A stretch of DNA of 64,000 nucleotides from the NCBI RefSeq assembly GCF_000520815.1, contig NZ_ASRY01000318.1, positions 1 through 64,000 on the forward strand, written 5' to 3'. Under the pieces are notes generated by a model that saw only the letters and a list, made by a program, of their open reading frames with translations, made no database searches and was not told the DNA's origin. Position 1 is the stretch's first letter, and each line of letters starts with the position of its first letter. This DNA comes from Paenibacillus maysiensis. Lineage in GTDB: Bacteria > Bacillota > Bacilli > Paenibacillales > Paenibacillaceae. The position numbers and the translations under genes are program-made. This document shows, one piece after another, positions 37,392 through 45,994 of the stretch.

Positions 37392-38054
37392 TTAGTAGGA
37401 AGATGTAGACTGCTGGCCCTCGATGATTGCCACACCGGAACTTGCACCGATACGGCTTGCGCCCGCTTCTACTAATTTCTGTACGTCTTCCAGACTGCGT
37501 ACGCCGCCGGAAGCCTTAACACCAATCTCAGGTCCTACGGTTTTGCGCATCAAAGCCACGTCTTCCACAGTAGCTCCGCCTGTAGAGAAGCCTGTCGAGG
37601 TTTTCACGTAATTAGCTCCTGCTTTGACGGACAGCTCGCAAGCCAGCACCTTTTCTTCATCTGTCAGCAAGCATGCTTCAATAATTACTTTTACCAGTGT
37701 ACCCGCGGCTGCTTCCACGACTGCACGGATATCCTGCTCGACGAGCTGTAAATCACGCGCCTTCAAAGCGCCTATATTAATAACCATATCCACTTCAGTC
37801 GCACCGTTAGCAATAGCATCCTTCGTTTCGAACGCTTTCGTTGCCGACGTATTGGCTCCCAGCGGGAAACCGATAACGGTGCAAATGTTCACGCCTGTAC
37901 CTGCCAGTTGCTCAGCCGAATAAGCTACCCATGCCGGGTTCACACATACGGAAGCAAACTGATATTTCTTCGCCTCAGCGGTCAACTTCGTAATTTCATC
38001 CTTCGTCGCGTCTGCGCGCAACAATGTATGATCGATCAATCCTGCAATGTTCAT
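37392..38054 (-). CDS. deoC: deoxyribose-phosphate aldolase
   Basis: 220 residues, class I aldolase. The Schiff-base lysine is in [14 protein letters not shown], with the catalytic Asp/Lys in [12 protein letters not shown] and [13 protein letters not shown]. It splits deoxyribose-5-phosphate to acetaldehyde and glyceraldehyde-3-phosphate, ending the pathway. First gene of the cluster, directly under the DeoR-type operator. Confidence 0.95.
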   Translation of the reverse strand: MNIAGLIDHTLLRADATKDEITKLTAEAKKYQFASVCVNPAWVAYSAEQLAGTGVNICTVIGFPLGANTSATKAFETKDAIANGATEVDMVINIGALKARDLQLVEQDIRAVVEAAAGTLVKVIIEACLLTDEEKVLACELSVKAGANYVKTSTGFSTGGATVEDVALMRKTVGPEIGVKASGGVRSLEDVQKLVEAGASRIGASSGVAIIEGQQSTSSY

Positions 38055-38123
38055 TCTTTAAACGCTCCTTCATTGAAAAGATAGTATGAGGACTGATGTC
38101 CTTTACTTCTCTGTGATAAGACC

Positions 38124-38175
38124 ATCATAGCACGGCATTGAACATATGTAAAACACATTTTGAAATTATGTTCAA
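38124..38175 (-). promoter_or_regulatory. deoC promoter with DeoR operator
   Basis: On minus: TTTACA (38152-38147), 17 bp, TATGAT (38129-38124). Upstream lies TTGAA-N6-TTCAA (38160-38175). The same TTGAA-N6-TTCAA architecture forms the known B. subtilis DeoR operator (ATTGAACAAAATTTCAAT). A half-match TTGAACATATGTAAAA (38138-38153) overlaps the -35 box and spacer. Confidence 0.75.
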
Positions 38176-38263
38176 GCCTCCACATAAGACGTTTACCTAC
38201 AGTTCAAATTACCCATAGGCGCACACCAAAACTGTATGTTTAGTCTGATTAATGCAAAATGCT

Positions 38264-39199
38264 CTACTGTAAAAGTGCCTGTGCCGTAAACTGGTCTGTC
38301 ACCAAAATATTCGCATACTTACCACGGAGCGATGCCCGGATTGCCTCCACTTTGCGCTGTCCTCCAGCTACAAGAATGGACTTCTCCTTCTTACGCAAAT
38401 CAGGCAGATCAATACCAACGGTACGACTGTTAATTTCCTGACTGCATATATTGCCCTCATCATCAAAAAAGCGTGAGCAAATATCGCCCTTCCCAATTTT
38501 TCGCAACAGCTTCTGCTCCTCATGGTTAAAATAGCCCAATCTGAATAGCAGCGCATCCTCCTTGACCGTCCCCACCGTAAACACGGCAATATTCGCCTGC
38601 TTGCCAAGCTCAATGATACGCTGAATGTGCCGATCCTCCTCGACCATTTTCTTGACAGCGTAACTATCAAAAATCACAGGTAGCGGCAAGTACCGTGCAA
38701 TCGTGTGAAAGGCTTCCGCGAACAAATTCACCGTCTCCACGGCATACGTGTTGACATGCGAATGGCTTACGCCTCCTTTGAGCTGAACGACCTCGACGCC
38801 CTTCACCTGCTTTTGCTGGAGATGGAGCGCCACCGCATGCATCGTCGTTCCCCACGTCACTCCAATAATATCCGCATCTTGTACCGTTTCATGCAAATAA
38901 TCGGCAGCTTTTTTGCTAATATGCTTCTTGATCTCCTGATATTCATTTAACGGCGAATAGCAGACCAGAACGGTATCCAGCCCGTATTTCTTCTTGACCT
39001 GCTCTCCAAGCTCATCCATATCCTCCATCGGATCAACAATACTGATTCTCACATATCCCTGTTCCTTGGCAGCTTGAAGCAACCGCGATACCGTGGGACG
39101 CGATACCCCGAGTCTGACTGCAATTTCTTGCTGGCTATAGTCGTTCAGATAGTATAATCTGGCTGCCTCGATACTTAGACGCTGCTTTTCATGATCCAT
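38264..39199 (-). CDS. deoR: deoxyribonucleoside regulator (SorC/DeoR type)
   Basis: 311 residues. The N-terminal HTH (YSQQEIAVRLGVSRPTVSRLL) is followed by a SorC sugar-phosphate-binding domain (DIIGVTWGTTMHAVALHLQQ; AVFTVGTVKEDALLFRLGYF). B. subtilis DeoR has this architecture and releases its operator when deoxyribose-5-phosphate binds. It is transcribed on the same strand as deoC, 209 bp upstream, with the operator between them. It should repress deoC-cdd-nupC-deoB-deoD-pdp. Confidence 0.9.
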   Translation of the reverse strand: MDHEKQRLSIEAARLYYLNDYSQQEIAVRLGVSRPTVSRLLQAAKEQGYVRISIVDPMEDMDELGEQVKKKYGLDTVLVCYSPLNEYQEIKKHISKKAADYLHETVQDADIIGVTWGTTMHAVALHLQQKQVKGVEVVQLKGGVSHSHVNTYAVETVNLFAEAFHTIARYLPLPVIFDSYAVKKMVEEDRHIQRIIELGKQANIAVFTVGTVKEDALLFRLGYFNHEEQKLLRKIGKGDICSRFFDDEGNICSQEINSRTVGIDLPDLRKKEKSILVAGGQRKVEAIRASLRGKYANILVTDQFTAQALLQ

Positions 39200-39420
39200 T
39201 CTACCTCAACCCGCTTATCTTAAAATGTAGTGCCACCAGACGCCTTGCCTTGGCCATTTGGAAGATTTAACTGCTATTTTGTGATATTCTGTGAATAGAA
39301 CCTGACTACATTGCACCTTCAACTTTATCTTTCCATTTGTTAAAACGCAATAGTTAACCCATTTTAACGTCACTTCACAACCTGTGGTAGTCTTATCTGA
39401 AATGTAAGGAGAATTGGCCT

Positions 39421-39834
39421 ATGTCCGAATTTATTGTGTGCAGACTGGCGAGCAAAACGTTCGCTTTAAACTTTGTAGAAGTGGAAGAAGTCATGAATGC
39501 CAGGAAAGGAACACCGCTTCCTTTTTCCGAATCATGGCATGAAGGAATGGTCACTATTCGAGGTGACGTATTTACGATCCTGAATTTGCGCAAAAAACTG
39601 CTGCTCCCTGCTTCAAGCGAGTCCTCCGAGGACAAAATGATTTTGCTCAGCCGGGCAAAAATTGCTCTGCTCGTCGATCAGGTGGAGGATACAGCTTCCG
39701 CCCTGGACAGCCAGTTGAAAAGCAACGAGGAAGAGTGGCAGCGCGAGCTGTTTCCTACCGTACTGGAGCATCAGGGCGCCCTCGTTCCGGTGATCGATAT
39801 GGACGCTTTTCTCGCTTCGACCAAGACGAATTAA
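39421..39834 (+). CDS. CheW-like domain protein
   Basis: 137 residues, a single CheW fold: FIVCRLASKTFALNFVEVEEVM, then TPLPFSESWHEGMVTIRGDVFTILNLRKKL and KIALLVDQVED. CheW proteins link receptors to the CheA kinase, but stand-alone copies away from chemotaxis operons also act as scaffolds. No che genes are near, so a specific pathway cannot be named. AAGGAG is nine bases before the ATG, and a strong terminator follows. Confidence 0.85.
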   Translation: MSEFIVCRLASKTFALNFVEVEEVMNARKGTPLPFSESWHEGMVTIRGDVFTILNLRKKLLLPASSESSEDKMILLSRAKIALLVDQVEDTASALDSQLKSNEEEWQRELFPTVLEHQGALVPVIDMDAFLASTKTN

Positions 39835-39846
39835 GCGTATTGATGT

Positions 39847-39900
39847 AAAATACCACCCAAAGCTTGAGCCGTCTCGCGCTCATCTTTTGGGTGGTATTTT
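39847..39900. terminator. bidirectional terminator
   Basis: AAAATACCACCCAAAG (39847-39862) pairs with CTTTTGGGTGGTATTTT (39884-39900), one bulged T. It is shared by the CheW-like gene and the convergent SPFH gene. Confidence 0.85.
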
Positions 39901-39932
39901 GCGTTAAGGGGCGTGAAACCTACGCCATCCCT

Positions 39933-41051
39933 CTATACGGTCCCCTGTCCGTCCTTCATGTGAACCAGCGTGTTCAACTGTTCCAGCAGCGTATTCCCGC
40001 CAGTCAGTGAAATCGTACCAATCTTCTCGCAGATTTTTTCCAGAAACTCCAGCTCTTTGAGACGGTAGAGGGTGGCATTTTCGTCCATCAGCTTGGCGGT
40101 ATTTAGCAAACTGCGAGTAGATGCTGTCTCTTCGCGCCGTGTGATGAGATTGGCTTGCGCTTTTTTCTCTGCCAGCAGCACCGTGTTCAAAATATCCTTG
40201 ATATCCCCCGGCAAAATGATATCCTTCAACCCTGCCGACGTAAAAGTGACCCCATATTCGCCGCTCCGCTCGTTCAGTCGGGTCAAGACATATTCCGCAA
40301 TTTCCTGCTTCATTTTCAGCAAATCATCCAGCTTCATCGTTCCGACATACTCACGCAGCACCAGTTGGAGCATAATGTACATTTGTTCCTCGAATGCCCG
40401 GAATTCCAGCGCCCGCAGTGGGTCAACAATGCGGTACTGACAGACGAAGTTCAGGCGCAATGTGATTTTATCCTCAGTCATGATTTCCTGTCCCATCAGG
40501 TCCATCTGCTGCTGTCGCAAATCTATCGTTCTGATCTCCGTGTTCACCGTCGACATCCAGAAATAATATTTACCCGGCTTCAGCTCGCCTTGCAGCACGT
40601 TATCATAATACAGGAAGCCCAACTCATAGCTTGACACCTGAAGCGCCTTCCAGAAGCCCTGTGTCTTGGCCAAAAAGGCTTGCCCCAGCGCCTTGTCAAT
40701 CGCAGGCTGCCGGGTATCCGCATGAACAAAACGATGCTTCTTGAGCACGTTCCAGAAAGCATATTTACCAGCAGGCAGCAGCTCCACGAACCGATTATCC
40801 TCATAATGGAGCACATATTCATAATCCTCTACATCCACAACATTTAGTTGCTCCAGCAGAACGGAATCCGTCAAAAATAAACGAATATCGTGATCTGGTA
40901 CAAAAAATGGTTCAGCAACATTCAAAATCTCAACCGTTTCCTGCTGAAATGTCTTCAATACGTAAGTCCCCGGCAGCAGCAGCTTGTGATAGCTTCCCTT
41001 TTTAAACAGCAGCCCGCGCTCATCCGATTTAATCGTTATTTTCTTAAACAT
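39933..41051 (-). CDS. SPFH/slipin-type protein
   Basis: 372 residues. An N-terminal ~170-residue region repeats the GxxxxLLPGxYxxxx motif (YHKLLLPGTYVLK; VELLPAGKYAFW; GELKPGKYYFW). A PHB/SPFH domain follows (LRQQQMDLMGQEIMTEDKITL; NFVCQYRIVDPLRALEF), then a helical tail (LLAEKKAQANLITRREET). It belongs to the bacterial slipins, which scaffold membranes, but has no clear membrane helix. A long in-frame extension to 41177 runs into the palindromic repeat. AGGAG seven bases before the ATG at 41051 decides the start. Confidence 0.8.
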   Translation of the reverse strand: MFKKITIKSDERGLLFKKGSYHKLLLPGTYVLKTFQQETVEILNVAEPFFVPDHDIRLFLTDSVLLEQLNVVDVEDYEYVLHYEDNRFVELLPAGKYAFWNVLKKHRFVHADTRQPAIDKALGQAFLAKTQGFWKALQVSSYELGFLYYDNVLQGELKPGKYYFWMSTVNTEIRTIDLRQQQMDLMGQEIMTEDKITLRLNFVCQYRIVDPLRALEFRAFEEQMYIMLQLVLREYVGTMKLDDLLKMKQEIAEYVLTRLNERSGEYGVTFTSAGLKDIILPGDIKDILNTVLLAEKKAQANLITRREETASTRSLLNTAKLMDENATLYRLKELEFLEKICEKIGTISLTGGNTLLEQLNTLVHMKDGQGTV

Positions 41052-41121
41052 CATATCACTCCTAATCGTTAAAATCCTCAGCTTAAAAGTGTGCTTCTTT
41101 CTATGTGTGGCGGCTCCGCGA

Positions 41122-41235
41122 TCCATTTGATCTTCCGATCGCTGTTGCAGTGGAATTCCTAGGATTGTATAGAACATTCAAAGGTAGGAATTCCACTGCA
41201 AAGGCGAACGCTTCGCTTCTTCAGATTCAAATGGA
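41122..41235. repeat. palindromic repeat, copy 1
   Basis: Nested hairpin. The outer 9-bp arms are TCCATTTGA (41122-41130) and TCAAATGGA (41227-41235). The inner 16-bp arms are TTGCAGTGGAATTCCT (41145-41160) and AGGAATTCCACTGCAA (41186-41201), with a 25-nt loop. It is flanked by GC-rich CGGCTCCGCG and CCGCTCCGCT. A second copy in inverted orientation lies at 42087-42201. Confidence 0.85.
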
Positions 41236-41289
41236 CCGCTCCGCTGTTCGCACAATATAGTCAAAACACATTTTTAAAATGAGGATTCT

Positions 41290-41750
41290 TCATTTTTATT
41301 CGTTGTAGTAGGGTAGTGACCCTTGCAGAGCATCCCTCGGGGTGGCGGGCGGGGCCAAGCTTAAGGAGAAAAGAAGTCACCGTAGGTTTCCGTGTCCCAA
41401 AGATCGAGTCCATCCGTCCAACTTCGACTGTGAACTCGCATCTCCCGAAGCTTCGGAGCCTGTCGGCGCTTGCTCTCCCCGGTATCCGTTGGCCGCATAG
41501 CCACCTCCCCGTCTCTGTCATGTGGACCAGACATGGGATACTCTTAGGGTCTTTGTAATGGTTTTTTGGATTTTTTGAATACTCTACCATGAGTCGCGTG
41601 GAGGCGATTGGGATTCGAACCCTAATTTGGTGGATACATCAGATTTACAGGATACCTCACCCGATCAGGCAGGCACTGCGGGACCATTCGAAATCCTCAC
41701 CTCGGTAATATCTTTCTGTATCAGCCTTTATCATTATCACGCACACCCGC
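41290..41750. other. GC-rich unassigned stretch with RNA-like hairpins
   Basis: No convincing gene. A 109-codon minus frame (41590-41261) has no ribosome site and odd composition. Several compact hairpins exist, for example CTCCCGAAGCTTCGGAG-type near 41444-41460 and GCAG/CTGC near 41670-41680. On minus at 41630-41601 a T-arm-like GGGTTCGAATCCC is followed by AATCGCCTCCA, and upstream is a CTGTAAA resembling a tRNA-Tyr anticodon loop. A complete tRNA cannot be folded. It may be a structured RNA, a decayed tRNA or an attachment-site scar. Not identified. Confidence 0.3.
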
Positions 41751-41794
41751 ACTCACGAACATGGCGAAAGTATTACGACCCCTAAATAAAACAA

Positions 41795-41836
41795 AAAAGA
41801 CACCTGAGAAGCACGTTCGCTTCCCTCGTGTCTTTT
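41795..41836. terminator. terminator-like hairpin
   Basis: AAAAGACAC (41795-41803) pairs with GTGTCTTTT (41828-41836), with inner GAAGC/GCTTC. It stands alone between the unassigned GC-rich stretch and the second repeat. It could end a transcript from either side. Confidence 0.6.
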
Positions 41837-42086
41837 GTCATATTGCAATGTATGTAAACTTCCTCATTCCCTAAACCATTCATACCATTAGATGTTCACC
41901 CTATGAGTTATTCATCCCATTAACCATTCACCCTAATAAACGTTAAGTATACAAAAAGAAATCTTCCAGGCTTTTTAGCCCTTCAGATCCTCAATCTTTA
42001 AGTCTCTAAGTCCTTTTGCCCTTCCCCCATTGCTCCACACCATTTCGGAAAAATGAGTTACTTTGTGGCGGGTAGTAGCGGAGCGG

Positions 42087-42201
42087 AGGGGTTGAATCTG
42101 GAGAAGCGTGAGCGTTCGCCTTTGCAGTGGGATTCTTACCTCTACATGTCTTACACAATCCGAAGAATCCCACTGCAACAGCGATCGGAAGATCAACCCC
42201 T
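42087..42201. repeat. palindromic repeat, copy 2 (inverted)
   Basis: The outer arms are AGGGGTTGA (42087-42095) and TCAACCCCT (42193-42201). The inner arms are TTGCAGTGGGATTCTT (42122-42137) and AAGAATCCCACTGCAA (42163-42178), again with a 25-nt loop. Compared with copy 1, both inner changes and all outer changes are compensated in the opposite arm, so the hairpin itself is conserved. Confidence 0.85.
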
Positions 42202-42234
42202 TCGCGGAGCGCCTTCTCCCACCCACAACCTCAA

Positions 42235-43335
42235 TCATTTTTCCCGCCCAAAATACCCTTCTATTTTCCAATCCACGCCAACCTGCGTCACGCTCAAATC
42301 CTGCAACGCCACCGCATCGCTCATAGCGGACACGCCTTCTCCCCCGAGAAAGCCCGGTGCTCCACGCCCTCCAACCAGCTTCGGCGCAATATACAGCACG
42401 AGCTTGTCAGCCAGTCCTTGCTGCACGAACGAAGCGTTCACCTCGGCTCCGCCCTCCACGAACACCGAAGACACCTCCGCTGCGCCCAAAATATCCAGCA
42501 TTTGCGGCAGGTTGACCCGATCACTGTTTTCATCCTGTGTCGGATATACCTTTACACCCAACTGTTCCAGTTGATCCCGCTTGCCTTCATCATAAGCACG
42601 TCCTGTAAATATCCAGGTAGGCGCCTCGCCATCTGTAATGACACGGGCATCCAAAGGAATACGTAGCGTGCTGTCCAGAATAATGCGAATCGGATTCCGG
42701 CCTTCCGGCAGACGAGTCGTAAGCTGCGGATTATCGTGAATGACTGTCTGTACACCGACCAGTATCCCTACATGCTCGTTACGAAGGCGATGCACATCCT
42801 CCCGTGCCACCTCGGACGTAATCCATTTGCTTTCCGAGGTCCGGGTGGCGATTTTACCATCCAGCGTCACCGCTGATTTGATCGTGATAAAAGGACGCTT
42901 GCTCGCGATATATTTGTTAAACACTTCATTCATGCGGACAGATTCCTGCTCACATACCCCAACGATGACCTCAATACCCGCATCCTTCAGGATTTGTACC
43001 CCTCTGCCCGAAACCAGCGGGTTCGGGTCCAGCGCCGCAATAACGACCCGACGAATGCCAGCCTTCACAATCGCTTCCGCGCACGGGCCTGTCCGTCCAT
43101 GGTGGGAACACGGCTCCAGCGTCACATAAATGGTCGCTCCCTGGGCATGTTCACCCGCCATACGCAAAGCATGAATCTCCGCATGTGGCTCACCGGGCTT
43201 CAGATGAGCGCCAATCCCGACAATGCGGCCGTTGTTCACAATGACCGAACCGACGAGCGGATTCGGTTCTGTTTGTCCCTTGGCACTTTTGGCATTTTCC
43301 AGCGCCAGGCGCATATATTTCTCGTGAGTGGTCAT
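42235..43335 (-). CDS. ribD: bifunctional riboflavin deaminase/reductase RibD
   Basis: 366 residues. The N-terminal zinc deaminase carries HAEIHAL and PCSHHGRTGPC, and a C-terminal NADPH reductase domain starts near 150 (KSAVTLDGKIATRTSESKWIT). It performs the second and third steps of riboflavin synthesis on the GTP cyclohydrolase II product. It overlaps ribA by 4 bp. Here it is not within a full rib operon: synthases ribE and ribH are missing and the upstream partner is a flavoprotein monooxygenase. Probably a dedicated or second copy. Confidence 0.93.
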   Translation of the reverse strand: MTTHEKYMRLALENAKSAKGQTEPNPLVGSVIVNNGRIVGIGAHLKPGEPHAEIHALRMAGEHAQGATIYVTLEPCSHHGRTGPCAEAIVKAGIRRVVIAALDPNPLVSGRGVQILKDAGIEVIVGVCEQESVRMNEVFNKYIASKRPFITIKSAVTLDGKIATRTSESKWITSEVAREDVHRLRNEHVGILVGVQTVIHDNPQLTTRLPEGRNPIRIILDSTLRIPLDARVITDGEAPTWIFTGRAYDEGKRDQLEQLGVKVYPTQDENSDRVNLPQMLDILGAAEVSSVFVEGGAEVNASFVQQGLADKLVLYIAPKLVGGRGAPGFLGGEGVSAMSDAVALQDLSVTQVGVDWKIEGYFGREK

Positions 43336-44096
43336 AGAACCTCCCTGAAATCGAAATCCCGCAAATGGCCGGACCGTTCCACCTTCGTATTCAAATACCG
43401 TTCATTATATTGCGACACATCGCCCCACAGCGGCATACGTCCTGCGACATTCATACCGGATTGCTTCAAGGCTTCCAGCTTTTTAGGGTTATTTGTAATT
43501 AAGGTTACCGGTTTTTGTCTCAGATGACGGAGCACACTAATCGCATCTGCATAATTGCGGGTATCATCTTCAAAGCCCAATTGGTGGTTAGCTTCGACGG
43601 TATCCATGCCTTCCTCCTGCAAAATGTAAGCCATCGCTTTGCTAAACAAGCCGATCCCACGGCCCTCATGGTTTGCCAGATAGAACAACGCACCCGTTTC
43701 GTGCTCCACAATCATTTTCATGGACTGGTGGAGCTGAAATCCGCAATCACAACGCTTGCTACCAAAAATATCCCCAGTATGGCAAATACTATGCATACGA
43801 ACAAGTGCATTTTCCGACTGCTGAAGATCACCGTACACCAATACGCTCGATTGTTGTCCTTCTGCCAAATCCAGCGTGGACAAACGCTTCACAATCGTGT
43901 CAGTGGTAGCATTCAGCAGATCCTGACGATCTTCCTCATCCCGTACAGGCAACCAGCAGTACCATTGGAAAACAACTGTTTCCCCTTCCAAATTAACCGG
44001 CAGCTTGATTGGTCCTACCAAAATTGTCGAAGATTGCTCCCCGCGAATCGTTTGGATTTTATCGTTAAGTAGCGTAGCTACGTCTTTTTGGTTCAT
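43332..44096 (-). CDS. ribA: GTP cyclohydrolase II, stand-alone
   Basis: 254 residues. A ~50-residue N-terminal extension is followed by the GCH II domain with zinc ligands in CHTGDIFGSKRCDCGFQ, the catalytic segment NHEGRGIGLFSKAMAY and ADAISVLRHL near the C-terminus. Unlike Bacillus RibA it lacks the DHBP synthase half. It opens GTP to the pyrimidine that RibD then processes, so with the overlapping ribD it makes the deaminated, reduced intermediate. It begins 32 bp after the monooxygenase gene. Confidence 0.92.
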   Translation of the reverse strand: MNQKDVATLLNDKIQTIRGEQSSTILVGPIKLPVNLEGETVVFQWYCWLPVRDEEDRQDLLNATTDTIVKRLSTLDLAEGQQSSVLVYGDLQQSENALVRMHSICHTGDIFGSKRCDCGFQLHQSMKMIVEHETGALFYLANHEGRGIGLFSKAMAYILQEEGMDTVEANHQLGFEDDTRNYADAISVLRHLRQKPVTLITNNPKKLEALKQSGMNVAGRMPLWGDVSQYNERYLNTKVERSGHLRDFDFREVL

Positions 44097-44128
44097 CTCT
44101 CTACACCATCCTTTATATAAGCTTACTT

Positions 44129-45232
44129 CTATATGGCTTGATTTTCTGCTTGTAAAAAATGTCTATGAAACGTGGATTCCATCGTAAGCTGTCGTTCCTG
44201 AAGCTCGGTGACAGCCTGCCGCCGCGCGTCTTCGAACGCCTTTAGGCCCGCTGCGGTATATCCACCCTCCTGACGCAAACGAAGAAGCTCACTCGCCAGT
44301 ACATCGGCATCCTTCAATGCTGCATTCAAGCCAAAAGCTCCGGTAGGTGTCATGGTATGCGCCGCATCTCCAATAAGGACCAGTCCGTTCTGCGACCACG
44401 TATCACTGCGGCTACTGAAAATATCCAACGGCACGAAGTCCCTCCACGAACGAATGTGATCATGCACGTTATGCTCCAGATCGGGAAATGCCTCCACTAA
44501 CAACTGTATGAACGGTTCAAACGACTGCTTAAACAAGGTAGGAAAGCTGCCTTCCTCTACATTCCAGCCAATCTGAATATAGCCCTCAGCCTGCGAAAAT
44601 AAAGACAACTGCCGTCCATTAACTAATGCCAGACGTGTGACAGGCTCCCATCCGGCAGGTGCCGTAATTTTGGCCCACAGCAGATCATAGCCGTGTCTGA
44701 TAATCGTCACTGGCAACTGCGCCAGCTTGCGCACGGTCGAATAGCGACCATCTGCCCCGACAATCACAGAGCTGCGAATCGTAACCTCATCGCCGTTCTT
44801 ATCGCGGGCGGTCAAGCCTGTGTAGCCTTGCTTGCTGTCGCCTTCCAGCGCAGTCACCGTCGTGCCCGCCAAACAACGGAAGGACGCATACGTTGACGCC
44901 TGCTTCAGCAGAGCCTCTAAAAAACGGGGCTGTGGAATGTGAACACCCACATTACCGTCCGCTGGCTCAATCGTCTTCACCTGCTGCTGATGCTCCCAAT
45001 ATTCGATTCTCGTCGAAGTGAGGACGTAGTCCTCATGAATTTGTTCGAGCAGCTTATGCTTTTGGAGCACTTGCAGACCCTCATCATTTAAAATTTCGCC
45101 GCGAAAAGCCTTTCCCGCCACGCTCTGCCGCTCAACCAATATCGTCGAAACACCTTGCTCCGCCAACAAACAGGATAACAAGGTCCCGACTGGTCCCCCT
45201 CCAACTACGCACACTTCACATTCCAGCTTCAT
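44129..45232 (-). CDS. FAD-dependent aromatic monooxygenase (PHBH type)
   Basis: 367 residues of the p-hydroxybenzoate hydroxylase/UbiH group. The FAD dinucleotide motif is VCVVGGGPVGTLL and the second FAD site VLIGDAAHTMTPTGAFGLNAAL. The NAD(P)H/FAD DG motif is in VIVGADGRYSTVRKLA. The likely reaction is hydroxylation of an aromatic or polycyclic substrate. An upstream in-frame ATG at 45268 exists, but GGAGG seven bases before the ATG at 45232 decides. It heads the operon with ribA and ribD and is divergent from an HxlR regulator. Confidence 0.88.
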   Translation of the reverse strand: MKLECEVCVVGGGPVGTLLSCLLAEQGVSTILVERQSVAGKAFRGEILNDEGLQVLQKHKLLEQIHEDYVLTSTRIEYWEHQQQVKTIEPADGNVGVHIPQPRFLEALLKQASTYASFRCLAGTTVTALEGDSKQGYTGLTARDKNGDEVTIRSSVIVGADGRYSTVRKLAQLPVTIIRHGYDLLWAKITAPAGWEPVTRLALVNGRQLSLFSQAEGYIQIGWNVEEGSFPTLFKQSFEPFIQLLVEAFPDLEHNVHDHIRSWRDFVPLDIFSSRSDTWSQNGLVLIGDAAHTMTPTGAFGLNAALKDADVLASELLRLRQEGGYTAAGLKAFEDARRQAVTELQERQLTMESTFHRHFLQAENQAI

Positions 45233-45489
45233 CTGACTTCCTCCTGCATACCAAAGCACTGGCCTCAACTGTTAGCCCATACCCAACCCACTTTAACTTT
45301 TTCATATCCTCTATTTATATAAATCTTCTTTATCATGTTTATATGAATCTTCGTGTCCAATCCATTAAGTTACTTTATGTAACAGAGTATATTTATATCA
45401 TTCAATTTCGTCAAGTAATAAATTTATGTAAAGTAAAATCATTTACTTTTTACAGTGAATCGTTAATAATAGGAGCATGAGGTGATCAC

Positions 45490-45825
45490 ATGAACATTCC
45501 GCAAATGTGCCCACGGTTTGAAAAAGCTATGGAGTTACTGAGCAAGCGTTGGACGGTGTTAATCGTATTTCAGCTAACTAACGGTCCACAACGTTTCGTC
45601 GCTATTGAGAATTCAATCCCCAATTTAAGCGGGAAGGTCCTTTCCGATCGCTTGAAGGAGCTTGAGGAAGAAGGGATTGTACTACGTATGGTCTATCCCG
45701 AAAAGCCGGTTCGGATCGAATACTCCCTTACGGATAAGGGACGCGATTTAGCTCCATTGTTTGATCATATCGGTACTTGGGCTACCCGCTGGGTTGAAGT
45801 TTTGCCAGCACTTGAGCAACAATAG
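45490..45825 (+). CDS. HxlR-family transcriptional regulator
   Basis: 111 residues, winged HTH. It begins with CPRFEKAMELLSKRWTVLIV, then FVAIENSIPNLSGKVLSDRLKELEEEGIV and the wing YPEKPVRIEYSLTDKG. HxlR (DUF24) proteins sense aldehydes, quinones or disulfide stress through an N-terminal cysteine; here a single Cys near residue 6 is present. Divergent from the monooxygenase-ribA-ribD operon, which it probably represses. AGGTGA lies four bases upstream. Confidence 0.9.
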   Translation: MNIPQMCPRFEKAMELLSKRWTVLIVFQLTNGPQRFVAIENSIPNLSGKVLSDRLKELEEEGIVLRMVYPEKPVRIEYSLTDKGRDLAPLFDHIGTWATRWVEVLPALEQQ

Positions 45826-45867
45826 CCTGCGTTAAACCAACACGGACACAGACTGCTAACATGCCAA

Positions 45868-45922
45868 AGAACGCCTTTGCCCCGAGCACAATTTGTACTC
45901 ATCACGCAAGGCGTTCTATTTT
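45868..45922. terminator. bidirectional terminator
   Basis: AGAACGCCTT (45868-45877) pairs with AAGGCGTTCT (45908-45917), followed by ATTTTT. It ends the HxlR gene and may serve the convergent DUF1835 gene. Confidence 0.8.
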
Positions 45923-45994
45923 TCATATGACGGATTGCCCTATGAGCTACAATAGGTAAAATCGTCATCCCCACCGACATTATAGGTAATACGA

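Noticed and set aside
41261-41590. 109-codon minus-strand frame in the GC-rich block
   Set aside because: No ribosome site, overlaps hairpins, unusual composition; treated as non-coding.
41600-41690. tRNA gene on the minus strand
   Set aside because: T-arm and acceptor-like 3' end are present, but no matching 5' acceptor, D-arm or paired anticodon stem could be found.
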